From Pseudomonas sp. GM79 (GTDB taxonomy: Bacteria; Pseudomonadota; Gammaproteobacteria; Pseudomonadales; Pseudomonadaceae): a DNA stretch of 64,000 bases. Each line of letters begins with the position of its first letter. The stretch's first letter is position 1. Of this stretch, positions 17,961-28,513 are shown in pieces. The stretch is from assembly GCF_000282495.1 (NCBI RefSeq), contig NZ_AKJE01000026.1, positions 1 through 64,000 of the forward strand, written 5' to 3'. Both the position numbers and the translations under genes were made by a program. A model generated the notes under the pieces. That model did no database searches. It was not told where the DNA came from and saw only the letters and a program-made list of their open reading frames with translations.

Positions 17961-19133
17961 ATGGCTTGGAATGAGCCGGGTGGCAACTCGAATAATCAGG
18001 ATCCTTGGGGTGGCAAGCGCCGCAATAACGGCGACCGCAAGGGACCACCGGATCTCGACGAGGCCTTCCGAAAGCTGCAGGAAAGCCTGAACGGGTTGTT
18101 CGGTGGTGGTAAAAAACGCGGTGACGAGGGCGGTCGCCCGGGCAAGAGTGGCGGCTTCGGCGGCCTGCTCGGCATCGGCCTGGTCGTGCTGGCGGCTGTG
18201 TGGCTGTACAGCGCTGTCTACGTGGTCGACGAGCAGGAGCAAGCCGTAGTGCTGCGCTTCGGCAAATACTATGAAACCGTCGGCCCGGGCCTGAACATCT
18301 ATTTCCCGCCGATCGATCGCAAGTACATGGAAAACGTCACGCGTGAGCGTGCCTATACCAAGCAGGGTCAAATGCTGACTGAAGACGAAAACATCGTCGA
18401 AGTGCCGCTGACCGTGCAGTACAAGATCAGCAACCTGCAAGACTTCGTACTGAACGTCGATCAGCCGGAAATCAGCCTGCAGCATGCAACCGACAGTGCC
18501 TTGCGTCACGTGGTGGGTTCTACCGCCATGGATCAGGTGCTGACCGAAGGTCGTGAGTTGATGGCCAGCGAAATCAAGGAGCGTCTGCAACGCTTCCTCG
18601 ATACCTACCGCACCGGTATCACCGTCACCCAGGTCAACGTACAGAGCGCAGCTGCACCGCGTGAAGTCCAGGAAGCCTTCGATGACGTGATCCGCGCCCG
18701 TGAAGACGAGCAGCGTTCGCGAAACCAGGCTGAAACCTACGCCAACGGTGTCGTGCCGGAAGCCCGTGGTCAGGCCCAGCGCATCCTCGAGGATGCCAAC
18801 GGTTACCGCGACGAGACCGTCTCCCGCGCCAAGGGTGAGGCCGATCGCTTCACCAAGCTGGTGGCCGAGTATCGCAAGGCCCCTGAAGTCACCCGCCAGC
18901 GTCTGTATCTGGACACCATGCAGGAAATCTTCAGCAACACCAGCAAGGTTCTCGTGACCGGCAACAAGGATGGCCAGAACAATCTGCTCTACTTGCCGCT
19001 GGACAAGATGATCGACAGTGGTCGCAGTCCCGGCGCTCCGGTGACCGGTGCGGCAGCCAGCAGCAATGAAGTGAATGCGCGTGCGGCAGCTGATCTGCAG
19101 CAACAGCAAGCACGTACCAGGGAGAGTCGCTGA
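17961..19133 (+). CDS. hflK: Protease-modulator membrane protein HflK
   Basis: HflK and HflC form a large band-7/SPFH cage around the FtsH protease. The 390-residue protein has a glycine-rich, charged cytoplasmic N-terminus (about 1-65) and one membrane helix (GLLGIGLVVLAAVWLYSAVY). The band-7 domain lies on the periplasmic side, followed by a long helical part. The C-terminus is alanine/glutamine-rich. ATG at 17961 follows ATGGAGAG. Its stop overlaps the hflC ATG by one base. Confidence 0.97.
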   Translation: MAWNEPGGNSNNQDPWGGKRRNNGDRKGPPDLDEAFRKLQESLNGLFGGGKKRGDEGGRPGKSGGFGGLLGIGLVVLAAVWLYSAVYVVDEQEQAVVLRFGKYYETVGPGLNIYFPPIDRKYMENVTRERAYTKQGQMLTEDENIVEVPLTVQYKISNLQDFVLNVDQPEISLQHATDSALRHVVGSTAMDQVLTEGRELMASEIKERLQRFLDTYRTGITVTQVNVQSAAAPREVQEAFDDVIRAREDEQRSRNQAETYANGVVPEARGQAQRILEDANGYRDETVSRAKGEADRFTKLVAEYRKAPEVTRQRLYLDTMQEIFSNTSKVLVTGNKDGQNNLLYLPLDKMIDSGRSPGAPVTGAAASSNEVNARAAADLQQQQARTRESR

Positions 19134-20002
19134 TGAGCAATAAATCGCTGATCGCCCTTATTATCGGCGTCGTCGTGGCGATCGTTGCCTGGAACTGCTT
19201 CTACATCGTGGCTCAGACCGAGCGTGCGGTGTTGCTGCAGTTCGGTCGCGTGGTCCAGGCCGATGTTCAGCCGGGCCTGCATGTGAAAGTGCCTTACGTG
19301 AACAAGGTGCGCAAATTCGACGCGCGCCTGATGACACTGGATGCACCGACACAACGCTTCCTGACGCTGGAAAAGAAAGCCGTAATGGTCGATGCCTACG
19401 CCAAGTGGCGCGTGAAAGATGCCGAGCGCTTCTACACCGCGACTTCCGGCCTCAAGCAGATTGCCGACGAGCGTCTTTCCCGTCGTCTGGAATCGGGCCT
19501 GCGTGACCAGTTCGGTAAGCGCACCCTGCACGAAGTAGTGTCCGGTGAGCGTGATGCGCTGATGGCTGACATCACCAACTCGCTGAACAAGATGGCGGAA
19601 AAAGAGCTGGGCATCGAAGTTGTCGATGTCCGGGTCAAAACCATCGACCTGCCGAAGGAAGTGAACCGCAGCGTGTTCGAACGTATGAGCACCGAGCGTG
19701 AGCGTGAAGCTCGCGAGCACCGCGCCAAGGGTAACGAGCTGGCTGAAGGCATCCGTGCCGACGCCGACCGTCAACGCCGTGTGCTGCTGGCTGAAGCCTA
19801 TCGTGAATCTGAAGAGGTTCGCGGTGACGGTGATGCCCAGGCTGCTGCGATCTACTCCAAGGCCTACGGTCAGGATCAGGAGTTCTACGCGTTCTACCGT
19901 AGCCTGCGTGCCTACCGTGAAAGCTTCGCGAACAAATCCGACGTCATGGTCCTGGACCCGGGCAGCGACTTCTTCCGTTACCTGGAAAAAGCCAAGCCTT
20001 GA
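19133..20002 (+). CDS. hflC: Protease-modulator membrane protein HflC
   Basis: This is the partner of HflK in the FtsH-associated membrane complex. The 289-residue protein has an N-terminal membrane anchor (LIALIIGVVVAIVAWNCFYI), a band-7 domain (about 20-190) and a helical region with DADRQRRVLLAEAYRESEEVR-type repeats. It is translationally coupled to hflK. A strong terminator lies 87 bases after its stop. Confidence 0.97.
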   Translation: MSNKSLIALIIGVVVAIVAWNCFYIVAQTERAVLLQFGRVVQADVQPGLHVKVPYVNKVRKFDARLMTLDAPTQRFLTLEKKAVMVDAYAKWRVKDAERFYTATSGLKQIADERLSRRLESGLRDQFGKRTLHEVVSGERDALMADITNSLNKMAEKELGIEVVDVRVKTIDLPKEVNRSVFERMSTEREREAREHRAKGNELAEGIRADADRQRRVLLAEAYRESEEVRGDGDAQAAAIYSKAYGQDQEFYAFYRSLRAYRESFANKSDVMVLDPGSDFFRYLEKAKP

Positions 20003-20032
20003 TACGGCGTTGACCTGAATCATCCCCCGCCT

Positions 20033-20112
20033 GGCGGCTAAAACCTCGGGCGGGGTGATCCTTTGGGAAAACGTGTGTATGATGCGGCAGCCGGGAAATT
20101 CCCGGCTTTTTT
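20033..20112 (+). terminator. Terminator region after hflC
   Basis: A GC-rich inverted repeat (CCCCGCC at about 20034 with GGCGGGG at about 20049-20055) is followed by a canonical terminator, AGCCGGGAA-ATT-CCCGGCTTTTTT, at 20089-20112. The latter ends the hfq-hflXKC transcript. Confidence 0.85.
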
Positions 20113-20115
20113 GCG

Positions 20116-20319
20116 TCTGCACGTTTGATTGCTGTTTTTATGCAGGCACCCGAGTTGAATGACTCGACAGGTTTTTCGAGGAAAGTGGTTGGCGAAGCCG
20201 GTTTAAGGCTTTTCGCCCCGTTGTCCATGCGCGCGGTTTGTGCGCATGGGCCGATCATTTTCTGCTTCACTCAAGGCTCGCCCAAAGGCTTGTCGCCCGG
20301 ATCATAGGGGAATGGCGTA
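20116..20319 (+). other. Gene-free leader of hisZ-purA with hairpins
   Basis: No convincing gene is seen. The stretch can fold into at least two hairpins on the + strand. One spans about 20190-20217 (GGCGAAGCC paired with GGCTTTTCGCC, one bulge). The other is a perfect 8-bp stem CCATGCGC...GCGCATGG at 20225-20249. In P. aeruginosa a small DUF2065 gene sits here, from memory; I find no frame resembling it. The region may be a structured untranslated leader. Confidence 0.5.
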
Positions 20320-21507
20320 ATGGCAACGGTAGACCGCTGGCTGCTGCCAGATGGCATCGAAGAAGTACTGCCACCAGAAGCTGCGCGCATCGAAATAGCG
20401 CGTCGCCAGGTGTTGGATCTGTTCCAGAGCTGGGGTTACGAGTTTGTCGTGACTCCCCATATCGAGTACCTGGAATCCCTGCTGACCGGCGCGGGTTCGG
20501 ACCTCGATCTGCGTACCTTCAAGGTCATCGACCCGCAGTCGGGCCGGCAGATGGGTTTCCGTGCCGACATCACGCCGCAAGTGGCGCGCATCGATGCGCA
20601 TACCCTGCGTCGCGAAGGGCCGAGCCGTCTGTGTTATGCCGGTAGCGTGCTGCATGCTCAGCCGCGTGCCTTGTCGTCCTCGCGTAGCCCGATTCAACTG
20701 GGCGCCGAGTTGTACGGCGATGCCAGCCCGAGCAGTGACGTGGAAGTCATCAGCCTGATGCTGGCCATGCTGCAACTGGCCGATGTGCCGGATGTGCACA
20801 TGGACCTCGGCCATGTCGGCATCTATCGCGGCCTGGCCCGCGCCGCCGGTTTGTCCGGCGAAGTCGAGCAACAGTTGTTCGATGCATTGCAACGTAAAGC
20901 CATCGACGAGGTCATTACCTTGACCGAAGGCCTGCCTGCGGATCTGTCGGGCATGCTGCGAGCGCTGGTCGACCTGTGTGGCGGTCGTGAAGTGTTGAGC
21001 GCCGCGCGTGAGCGTCTGGCCAATGCGCCGGCGCCCGTGCTGGCGGCCCTGGACGATTTGCTGGCAATTGCCGAGCGTCTGTCCACGCGTTTCCCGGAAT
21101 TACCGCTGTATTTCGACCTGGGCGAGTTGCGCGGCTACCACTACCACACCGGTGTAGTGTTCGCCGTGTTCGTACCGGGTGTTGGCCAGTCCATTGCTCA
21201 GGGCGGTCGTTACGACGACATCGGTGCCGACTTCGGTCGTGCCCGTCCGGCAACTGGTTTCTCTACCGATTTGAAAACCCTGGTGACCCTGGGGCGTGCT
21301 GAAATCGAGCTACCGTCTGGCGGTATCTGGATGCCTGACAGTACGGATGCAGCACTCTGGCAGCAGGTTTGCCAGTTGCGCAGTGAGGGTCAGCGTGTCG
21401 TTCAGGCATTGCCTGGGCAGCTTTTGGCCGCCGCCCGTGAAGCGGACTGCGACCGGCAATTGATTCAGCAGAACGGGCTTTGGCAAGTATTGCCGCTGGC
21501 TTCTTGA
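20320..21507 (+). CDS. hisZ: ATP phosphoribosyltransferase regulatory subunit HisZ
   Basis: HisZ is a histidyl-tRNA-synthetase-like protein that pairs with short-form HisG in the first step of histidine synthesis; it does not charge tRNA. The 395-residue protein has class-II synthetase-like segments ([17 protein letters not shown], and [12 protein letters not shown] near the C-terminus) but is shorter than HisS. It starts ATG at 20320 ([20 protein letters not shown]) and precedes purA, as in other pseudomonads. Confidence 0.96.
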   Translation: MATVDRWLLPDGIEEVLPPEAARIEIARRQVLDLFQSWGYEFVVTPHIEYLESLLTGAGSDLDLRTFKVIDPQSGRQMGFRADITPQVARIDAHTLRREGPSRLCYAGSVLHAQPRALSSSRSPIQLGAELYGDASPSSDVEVISLMLAMLQLADVPDVHMDLGHVGIYRGLARAAGLSGEVEQQLFDALQRKAIDEVITLTEGLPADLSGMLRALVDLCGGREVLSAARERLANAPAPVLAALDDLLAIAERLSTRFPELPLYFDLGELRGYHYHTGVVFAVFVPGVGQSIAQGGRYDDIGADFGRARPATGFSTDLKTLVTLGRAEIELPSGGIWMPDSTDAALWQQVCQLRSEGQRVVQALPGQLLAAAREADCDRQLIQQNGLWQVLPLAS

Positions 21508-22854
<1,347 letters not shown>

Positions 22855-22875
22855 TAAGTCGTTGATGTAAAACAC

Positions 22876-22903
22876 AAAGGCCCCTTAATTGGGGCCTTTG
22901 TCG
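22876..22903 (+). terminator. Rho-independent terminator of purA
   Basis: AAAGGCCCC-TTAATT-GGGGCCTTT followed by a T-rich stretch, 21 bases after the purA stop. Confidence 0.9.
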
Positions 22904-23003
22904 TTTATGCCTGTCGAACGGCATGACCTTTGCTGTGAACATTGAAAAAGCATCGTTTCTGACGTGCTATCAATTTGATGGCGTCAAAGCAGAGGGATTT
23001 TCA

Positions 23004-24938
23004 GTGTCGGCCGTTCTCTCACTGTTACAAAGCCGTCTCTTGCGGCCCGTGTTCGTTACCCTGGGTATCGCCCTTTTGGTGCAGGTGCTGGTAGCTGTCG
23101 CTCTGACCCGGAGCACAGTGACTGCGCTGGAAGCTGATTTGGGTATGCGGTTGGACGCCGATAGCCAAAAGCTCTCTGGTGAGCTTGAGCAGGCAGGGCG
23201 TGAAGTCACGTCGAGCCTGGATAGCCTGTCCACCAGTACCCGTCAGCGCCTGACGGCCGGGCTGTCTTCGCGTCTGAAGGACGAGCAAGCGCAACTGCGT
23301 GCGACGTTGGAGAAGGACCTGAAGGATTCGGCCAACGACATGGCGCAGCTTCTGGCCTCGGTCGCACCCCGCGCCATGTGGGACAGCGACATCCCCACCC
23401 TTTCCGAATTCGCTCGCCGTGCCCAGCGCAATCCCAATGTGTTGTTCGTGGTCTACGACGACGCCACGGGCCAGCACCTGACGCGCTACCTCAACCGGGA
23501 GAACCCGATCAACAAGGCGCTTCTGGAAAAAGGCCAGGGCGAGCGGGCGCTGGACAAGGTGCTGGATGCGGCGAAGAACGATCCGTCGGTCTACTACCTT
23601 GAAGCCTCGATCAATCCCAATGGGGTGGAGATCGGCAAGGTGTTGATGGGCGTCTCGACCGCCTCCGTGGAAACCGATGTGGCGGCGCTGGACAAGCGAT
23701 TCTCGGCGCTGATCGCCAGCAGTGATCAACTGGTGGGTGACAGCCTCAAAGGCGCGGCGGCTGACAGCGCAGCGGCGATGCGCGGGCGCTTGCAATCGGC
23801 GCAATCTACCGCCACTGAAATGAAAGCCAATACCACCACTGCCGTGCAGGAAGCTGCGGGGACTTTACGCTGGCGCATCGGCATGGGCCTGGCGCTGGTA
23901 GGTTTTGGTGTGCTGCTGTTGCTGGCGGTGGTGCTGGGCCGTCGAGTGGTCAACCGCTTGAAGCTGCTGATCGCTGCCATGGATGACCTGGCGGCGGGTG
24001 AGGGCGATCTGACCAAGCGTGTGCAGATCAACAGCCAGGATGAGATTGGCGACATGGCCTCGGCGGTCAATCGCTTTGTGGATAAGTTGCAGCCGATCGT
24101 GCGGGAGGCAGGCGATGTGGCCCAGCGGACCGGCGTGGAAATCGGCGCCATGACCCTGCGCAATGCCGGCGCCGATGCCGCGGCGGGCATGCAGCGCGAT
24201 GAAGTGGCCGAAAGCTTGCGCGCGTTGTCGCAAATGGCTGATGAAGCCCAGTCTGAAAGTCACGCCATGCAGGCCGCTTTGCAGCAGGTGGTGGGCATTC
24301 GTCAGGCTACGGATGAAAACACTCGGACCTCGGCGAAAGTTGGCAGTCTCATTGAGGCATTGGCCGGACAAGTCGACACCGGTGCGAAAGTCATCGAGCG
24401 CCTGGCGCAGCAGAGTGAGCAGATTGAAGTGGTGTTGACGGTGATTCACGGGATCGCCGAACAAACCAACTTGCTGGCGTTGAACGCGGCCATTGAGGCG
24501 GCGCGTGCCGGTGAGACCGGTCGCGGGTTTGCCGTGGTGGCGGATGAGGTGCGGGCACTGGCGAGCAAGACTCAGAGCTCAACCGGCGACATTCAGGCCC
24601 ACATCGTTGCGTTGCAGCAGGGCGCGCGAGAGGCTGTTGCGGCAATCGGACAGGCCGGACGTCAGGCCAGCGAAGGTTTGCTGGTGTTGCGCGACAGTGC
24701 GCGGTTGCAGCAGTCGGTGCAGGTGTCGGTCGAGCAGGTGCATGCGGCGATCGGTCTGGCGACACAGGCTGCGGCGCATCAGGCGCAAGGTGCGCAGGCC
24801 GTGCGTGGGCGGGTTGAGACCATTCATGCTCAAGCTGAAAAGGCTGCTCAGGCGGTGGTGGAAACCACGGCCAGTGGCAAGGTGCTGGATGGTTTGGCGG
24901 CGCAATTGAAGGCGAGCCTGGGGCAGTTCAGGGCTTGA
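23004..24938 (+). CDS. Methyl-accepting chemotaxis protein
   Basis: The 644-residue transmembrane chemoreceptor has a first membrane helix at about residues 15-35 and a mostly helical periplasmic sensor domain of roughly 270 residues. A second helix ([18 protein letters not shown]) and a HAMP domain follow. The cytoplasmic signalling hairpin carries the invariant tip sequence [23 protein letters not shown] start at 23004 with AGAGGG just upstream is preferred over the ATG at 22923, which would add 27 non-hydrophobic residues. The ligand is unknown; no CheR-binding pentapeptide is seen at the C-terminus. Separated from purA by a terminator. Confidence 0.93.
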   Translation: MSAVLSLLQSRLLRPVFVTLGIALLVQVLVAVALTRSTVTALEADLGMRLDADSQKLSGELEQAGREVTSSLDSLSTSTRQRLTAGLSSRLKDEQAQLRATLEKDLKDSANDMAQLLASVAPRAMWDSDIPTLSEFARRAQRNPNVLFVVYDDATGQHLTRYLNRENPINKALLEKGQGERALDKVLDAAKNDPSVYYLEASINPNGVEIGKVLMGVSTASVETDVAALDKRFSALIASSDQLVGDSLKGAAADSAAAMRGRLQSAQSTATEMKANTTTAVQEAAGTLRWRIGMGLALVGFGVLLLLAVVLGRRVVNRLKLLIAAMDDLAAGEGDLTKRVQINSQDEIGDMASAVNRFVDKLQPIVREAGDVAQRTGVEIGAMTLRNAGADAAAGMQRDEVAESLRALSQMADEAQSESHAMQAALQQVVGIRQATDENTRTSAKVGSLIEALAGQVDTGAKVIERLAQQSEQIEVVLTVIHGIAEQTNLLALNAAIEAARAGETGRGFAVVADEVRALASKTQSSTGDIQAHIVALQQGAREAVAAIGQAGRQASEGLLVLRDSARLQQSVQVSVEQVHAAIGLATQAAAHQAQGAQAVRGRVETIHAQAEKAAQAVVETTASGKVLDGLAAQLKASLGQFRA

Positions 24939-24957
24939 TGGGATGTCAGGGATGGCC

Positions 24958-25053
24958 CCTTCGCGAGCAAGCCCGCTCCCACATTTGATCTCTGGTGTTC
25001 ACCAATGGTGTGATCACGGCAGATCAAGTGTGGGAGCGGGCTTGCTCGCGAAG
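24958..25053. repeat. REPIN
   Basis: Inverted REP copies (TTCGCGAGCAAGCCCGCTCC and GGAGCGGGCTTGCTCGCGAA) flank about 50 bases. It lies between the convergent chemoreceptor and permease genes. Confidence 0.92.
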
Positions 25054-25059
25054 ACTATC

Positions 25060-26625
25060 TCAGCGGCTCAAATACATCCGGGTCGTTAACAGGTAGACCG
25101 GCAACCCCGACACCAGTATCAACAGCGCCGCATAAGGCGCCGCCGCCGCAAACTCCACATTCGCAGTATGCGCCCAGACTTCCGTCGCCAGCGTATTGAG
25201 CCCGGTCGGACTCAGCAACAGCGTCGCCGTCAGCTCCTTCATCGCATCCAGAAACACCAGTGCAAAGGCTGCCCCCAAGGCGGGGAAGATGATCGGCAGC
25301 GTCACTCGACAAAACGCGCTGAAGGACGACGCTCCCAGCGTGCGTGCGGCCTCTTCCAGTTGTGGTGCTGCCTTGTTCAGCGCCGTACGAATCGGTGCCT
25401 GCGCCAGCGGCAGAAACAATAGCGCGTAAGCAATCAGCAGCAGCGCCGAGGTCTGGTACAGCACTGGCACATAATGCAGGGCGAAATACACCAGAGTCAG
25501 CGCAATCACCAATCCCGGCAGCGCATGCAGCAGATACGGCAGGCGCTCGGCCCAGATTGCCAGTCGGCCTTTATGGCGCACCACCAATAATCCCACCGGT
25601 ACCGCCAGCACCAGGCACAGCGCCGCACCACCGAGAGACAGCGCCAGAGACGACAACAACGCCTCGCTGATCGCGGCGACCGGGAACGCCGCCGACGAAC
25701 CCACCATCAGCCAGTACGCCAGCATCCCCAGCGGAATGCCGCTGCCGATGATCGCCAGCAGCAGGCAGTAAAGCTGTCCGACAGTCGTCCATGGCCCCAG
25801 GCGAACCTGTTGCGCCTGCCTCGCCGCGCCTTGGCCGGTGCGCACATGTCGGCCCTTGCCACGCACGCGTAGCTCCAGCCATAGCAGCACCAGACACAGC
25901 GCCAACAGCACCGCCGAGAGCATCGCTGCGTTAGCGTTGCTGAATTCCAGTTCGAACTGTTGGTAGATCGCTGTCGTGAAAGTCTGCAGCCCGATGATCG
26001 ACAGCGCGCCGAACTCCACCAGCATGTGCAGCGCAATCAGCAGCGAACCGGCCAGCAGTGACGGCCAGAGCAAAGGCAGGGTGATTTTGAAGAACACGCC
26101 CCAGCGATTCTGCCCCAGGGTTCGTGCAGACTCCTCCAGGGACGGATCGAGATTGCGCAGGGTTGCCGCCACTGGCAGAAAAATCAGCGGGTATTTGGAC
26201 AGGGTCATCACCAGAATCGCGCCGCCTAGCCCTTCGAAGTGAGCGCTCAGGGAGACCCAGGTGAAGCTGCTGACAAATGCCGGCACCGCGAACGGCAGGC
26301 ACAGGATCACGCCCCATAGCCGTCGACCTGGCAGAGTGCTGCGTTCCAGTAACCAGGCGAGCGACAAGCCAATCACGCCGCAGGCCAGCGTGACGCCCAC
26401 CATCAGCGCCAGCGTATTACGCAGCAGGCCAAGCACGTAAGGTCGCCACAACAGATGCAGCGCCTCGGCCAAGCCTGCTTGCCAGGTCTTGAGGCCAACA
26501 TAAGCCAGTGGCAACAGGCTGAGCACCACCAGCAGCAAAACCGGCAGCAACAACCAGATCGACGGCCGCTTGCGCCGTGGCACGTAGCCCCCACGCAAGG
26601 CGGGGGCAGATAACGATGCGCTCAT
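25060..26625 (-). CDS. Iron(III)-type ABC transporter permease (fused, FbpB-like)
   Basis: The 521-residue inner-membrane protein has about twelve membrane segments in two homologous halves, each with the permease signature (SLEESARTLGQNRWGVFFKITLPLL in parts in the first half; LEEAARTLGASSFSAF in the second). This double layout is typical of FbpB/AfuB-type ferric-iron permeases. The start ATG overlaps the stop of the binding-protein gene by one base. No ATPase gene is adjacent, so the ATP-binding subunit must be encoded elsewhere. Confidence 0.88.
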   Translation of the reverse strand: MSASLSAPALRGGYVPRRKRPSIWLLLPVLLLVVLSLLPLAYVGLKTWQAGLAEALHLLWRPYVLGLLRNTLALMVGVTLACGVIGLSLAWLLERSTLPGRRLWGVILCLPFAVPAFVSSFTWVSLSAHFEGLGGAILVMTLSKYPLIFLPVAATLRNLDPSLEESARTLGQNRWGVFFKITLPLLWPSLLAGSLLIALHMLVEFGALSIIGLQTFTTAIYQQFELEFSNANAAMLSAVLLALCLVLLWLELRVRGKGRHVRTGQGAARQAQQVRLGPWTTVGQLYCLLLAIIGSGIPLGMLAYWLMVGSSAAFPVAAISEALLSSLALSLGGAALCLVLAVPVGLLVVRHKGRLAIWAERLPYLLHALPGLVIALTLVYFALHYVPVLYQTSALLLIAYALLFLPLAQAPIRTALNKAAPQLEEAARTLGASSFSAFCRVTLPIIFPALGAAFALVFLDAMKELTATLLLSPTGLNTLATEVWAHTANVEFAAAAPYAALLILVSGLPVYLLTTRMYLSR

Positions 26626-27635
26626 CAGTTCAGGCCAACGTCACGTTCCAGGTCCAGGGCTTCTTCGGCGTTGCCGAGATCGGCGGGCGTGACGTTCGGT
26701 GCTTGCAGTTCGCTGAACGGCTTGAGGCCGCGATCCGATTCCATGCCTTTGTGCAGCGGGTATTCGGCGGTGGTCTGGGTGATCACGCGCTGACCTTCTT
26801 CGCTGGCCATGTAGGCGAGGAATTGCTGGGCTTCTTCTGGATGTTTGCTGGATTTCAGTACGGCGGCGCTGGAAACAGTGATCAACCCGCCGACGTCGCC
26901 GCCGGTAAAGTAATGCAGTTTCGAATCGAGCTGGCCTTTTTCACGCTGCAAGGCGAACCAGTAGTAATTGTTCACCAGTACGGTGGCGACTTCGCCGTTT
27001 TCCACAGCCTTCAGCGCGACCATGTTGTTGCTGTAGGTCTTGCCGAATGCACGCAGGCCGGTGAGCCATTCTTCGGCGGCGTCCATGCCGTGGACTTTAA
27101 TGATCGCCACGGCCTGTTCCTGGAATGCGCCGCTGGTGGGCACGAAGCCGACTTTGCCTTGCCATTTCGGATCGGAGAACTCCATTACCGACTTGGGCAG
27201 GTCTTTTTCATCGATCAACTTGGGGTTGAACGCAACCACGCGGACTCGCGCAGTGATACCGATCCAGGTGCCGTTGCCGGCGACGTAGTCCTTTGGCAGA
27301 ACGGCGAGGGTGGTGGCGTCGGTTTTCGCCAGCAGGCCTTGTTCGCCGAGTTTGTTCAGTGGTGGGGATTCTTCGGTGTAGATCACATCGGCGGGGGATC
27401 GATCGCCTTCTTCGACGATCTGGCTGGCGAGCTGGTTGCTGCTGCCCTTGCGCACATTGACGTGAATCCCGGTCTTGGCTTCGAAGGCTTTGGCGACGGC
27501 ATCGCCGACTTCCTTGTGTTGGCCGTTATAGAGTGTCAGGGAAACCGGATCGGCGGCTTGGGTGAGGGGAGTGGCGAGTGTCAGGCCGAGCAGGGTGATG
27601 GTCAGGCCGCGGCGCAGGGTATTTCGAAACATCAT
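26625..27635 (-). CDS. Iron(III)-type ABC transporter substrate-binding protein
   Basis: The 336-residue periplasmic protein has a signal peptide (LTITLLGLTLATPLTQAAD) and the Fbp/AfuA-type fold (SLTLYNGQHKEVGDAVAKAF at the mature N-terminus, then NYYWFALQREKG). Paired tyrosines in such proteins bind ferric iron. It is the first gene of a two-gene operon with the fused permease. A Fur-box-like palindrome lies about 40 bases upstream of the start, consistent with iron control. Iron is the inferred substrate. Confidence 0.88.
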   Translation of the reverse strand: MMFRNTLRRGLTITLLGLTLATPLTQAADPVSLTLYNGQHKEVGDAVAKAFEAKTGIHVNVRKGSSNQLASQIVEEGDRSPADVIYTEESPPLNKLGEQGLLAKTDATTLAVLPKDYVAGNGTWIGITARVRVVAFNPKLIDEKDLPKSVMEFSDPKWQGKVGFVPTSGAFQEQAVAIIKVHGMDAAEEWLTGLRAFGKTYSNNMVALKAVENGEVATVLVNNYYWFALQREKGQLDSKLHYFTGGDVGGLITVSSAAVLKSSKHPEEAQQFLAYMASEEGQRVITQTTAEYPLHKGMESDRGLKPFSELQAPNVTPADLGNAEEALDLERDVGLN

Positions 27636-27675
27636 TCGCAGGGTTCCTCACTGTCGCATTGCAAAAACTTGTAAC

Positions 27676-27700
27676 AATGATAAACGATATTGTTTCTCAT
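27676..27700 (-). promoter_or_regulatory. Fur-box-like palindrome
   Basis: AATGATAAACGATATTGTTTCTCAT is an imperfect palindrome rich in the GATAA/TTATC-like half sites bound by Fur. It lies just upstream of the iron binding-protein gene. By family knowledge Fur with iron would repress here. Confidence 0.6.
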
Positions 27701-27751
27701 GTGCGTCTTGCGGGTCTGAGGAGTGTTTGCTAGAAGGGCGGGGGCGAGTTT

Positions 27752-27873
27752 TGTGGCGAGGGAGCTTGCTCCCGCTCGGCTGCGAAGCAGTCGTAAACCC
27801 TGAGAGTGCGGTGTAACTGTTGGAATGATGAGGAGCGCTTCGCACTCCAGCGGGAGCAAGCTCCCTCGCCACA
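27752..27873. repeat. REP-like inverted pair, GAGGGAGCTTGCTCCCGCT type
   Basis: TGGCGAGGGAGCTTGCTCCC at the left is mirrored by GGGAGCAAGCTCCCTCGCCA at the right, with about 70 bases between. The core differs from the GCGGGCTTGC REPINs elsewhere in the window. It lies between the iron transporter promoter and the first tRNA-Leu. No gene is seen in 27701-27948. Confidence 0.85.
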
Positions 27874-27891
27874 GGGAAGTATTGGCTTTGC

Positions 27892-27914
27892 AAAAACCCG
27901 CTTTCGCGGGTTTC
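27892..27914 (-). terminator. Terminator of the downstream tRNA-Leu copy
   Basis: On the minus strand AAACCCGCGAAAGCGGGTTTTT forms a stem with a T-run, 35 bases past the 3' end of the tRNA at 27949-28035. Confidence 0.8.
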
Positions 27915-27948
27915 TGTGAAATTCAAGATCGTGACCTTGAATTTGAAT

Positions 27949-28035
27949 TGGTGCCCAGAAGAAGACTCGAACTTCCACGACCTTGCGGTCACCAGCACCT
28001 GAAGCTGGCGTGTCTACCAATTTCACCATCTGGGC
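27949..28035 (-). tRNA. tRNA-Leu (anticodon CAG)
   Basis: The 87-base gene encodes its own CCA. The acceptor stem GCCCAGA pairs with TCTGGGC. The anticodon stem CCAGC/GCTGG encloses the loop TTCAGGT, giving anticodon CAG. A long variable arm (GACCGCAAGGTC) and TTCGAGT in the T loop fit tRNA-Leu. The same 87 bases recur at 28201-28287. Confidence 0.97.
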
Positions 28036-28069
28036 ATAATCGCAAGCGTTGCCGCTGTTGATGTGGCGC

Positions 28070-28098
28070 ACTATACGGAGAGCATTTTGATCTGTAAA
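28070..28098 (-). promoter_or_regulatory. Promoter of tRNA-Leu (27949-28035)
   Basis: On the minus strand TTTACA, a 17-base spacer, then TATAGT, 35 bases before the tRNA 5' end. The same promoter recurs before the other copy. Confidence 0.85.
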
Positions 28099-28137
28099 CC
28101 CCTGATTTAATTTTAATAAACCGGAAGCCTTAAATGC

Positions 28138-28163
28138 AAAAACCCGCTTTCGCGGGTTTTTGT
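28138..28163 (-). terminator. Terminator of the upstream tRNA-Leu copy
   Basis: AAAAACCCGC-TTTC-GCGGGTTTTT is symmetrical, with an A-run on one side and a T-run on the other, 38 bases beyond the 3' end of the tRNA at 28201-28287. Confidence 0.85.
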
Positions 28164-28200
28164 GTGAGCCCTGAAATTGATCTAATCTCAAGCTCGAAAT

Positions 28201-28287
28201 TGGTGCCCAGAAGAAGACTCGAACTTCCACGACCTTGCGGTCACCAGCACCTGAAGCTGGCGTGTCTACCAATTTCACCATCTGGGC
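28201..28287 (-). tRNA. tRNA-Leu (anticodon CAG), second copy
   Basis: The sequence is identical to the copy at 27949-28035, including the encoded CCA. It has its own promoter and terminator, so the pair is a duplication of a whole transcription unit of about 250 bases rather than a two-tRNA operon. Confidence 0.97.
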
Positions 28288-28323
28288 AGTATCGGCAGCG
28301 CGTGTGCGTCGTCGATGGCGCGC

Positions 28324-28352
28324 ACTATACGGAGCGTCTTTTTAACTGTAAA
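28324..28352 (-). promoter_or_regulatory. Promoter of tRNA-Leu (28201-28287)
   Basis: On the minus strand TTTACA, a 17-base spacer, then TATAGT, 36 bases before the tRNA 5' end. Nothing else recognisable lies in 28353-28513 before rnr. Confidence 0.85.
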
Positions 28353-28513
28353 CCCCCGGCATCGAAAAAACCTGGAAAATTTCTCCAGTGGTATTCAAAT
28401 CAGCTTTGCGATGTCGATAAAGGGCTTTAGATGGGCTGTCATAGCCTGAAATTTCCCGTTTCATTACGCCTATGCCAAACTAACCCGCATATAGACAAGG
28501 TGAAAACTCTCTA

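Noticed and set aside
20125..20307. 60-codon frame between hflC and hisZ as a DUF2065 gene
   Set aside because: The translation has neither the membrane helix nor the sequence expected of DUF2065, and no ribosome-binding site is clear.
27730..28281. 183-codon minus-strand frame across both tRNA-Leu genes
   Set aside because: It translates tRNA genes, terminators and a REP pair; its internal repeat (MVKLVDTPASGAGDRKVVEV) is just the duplicated tRNA.
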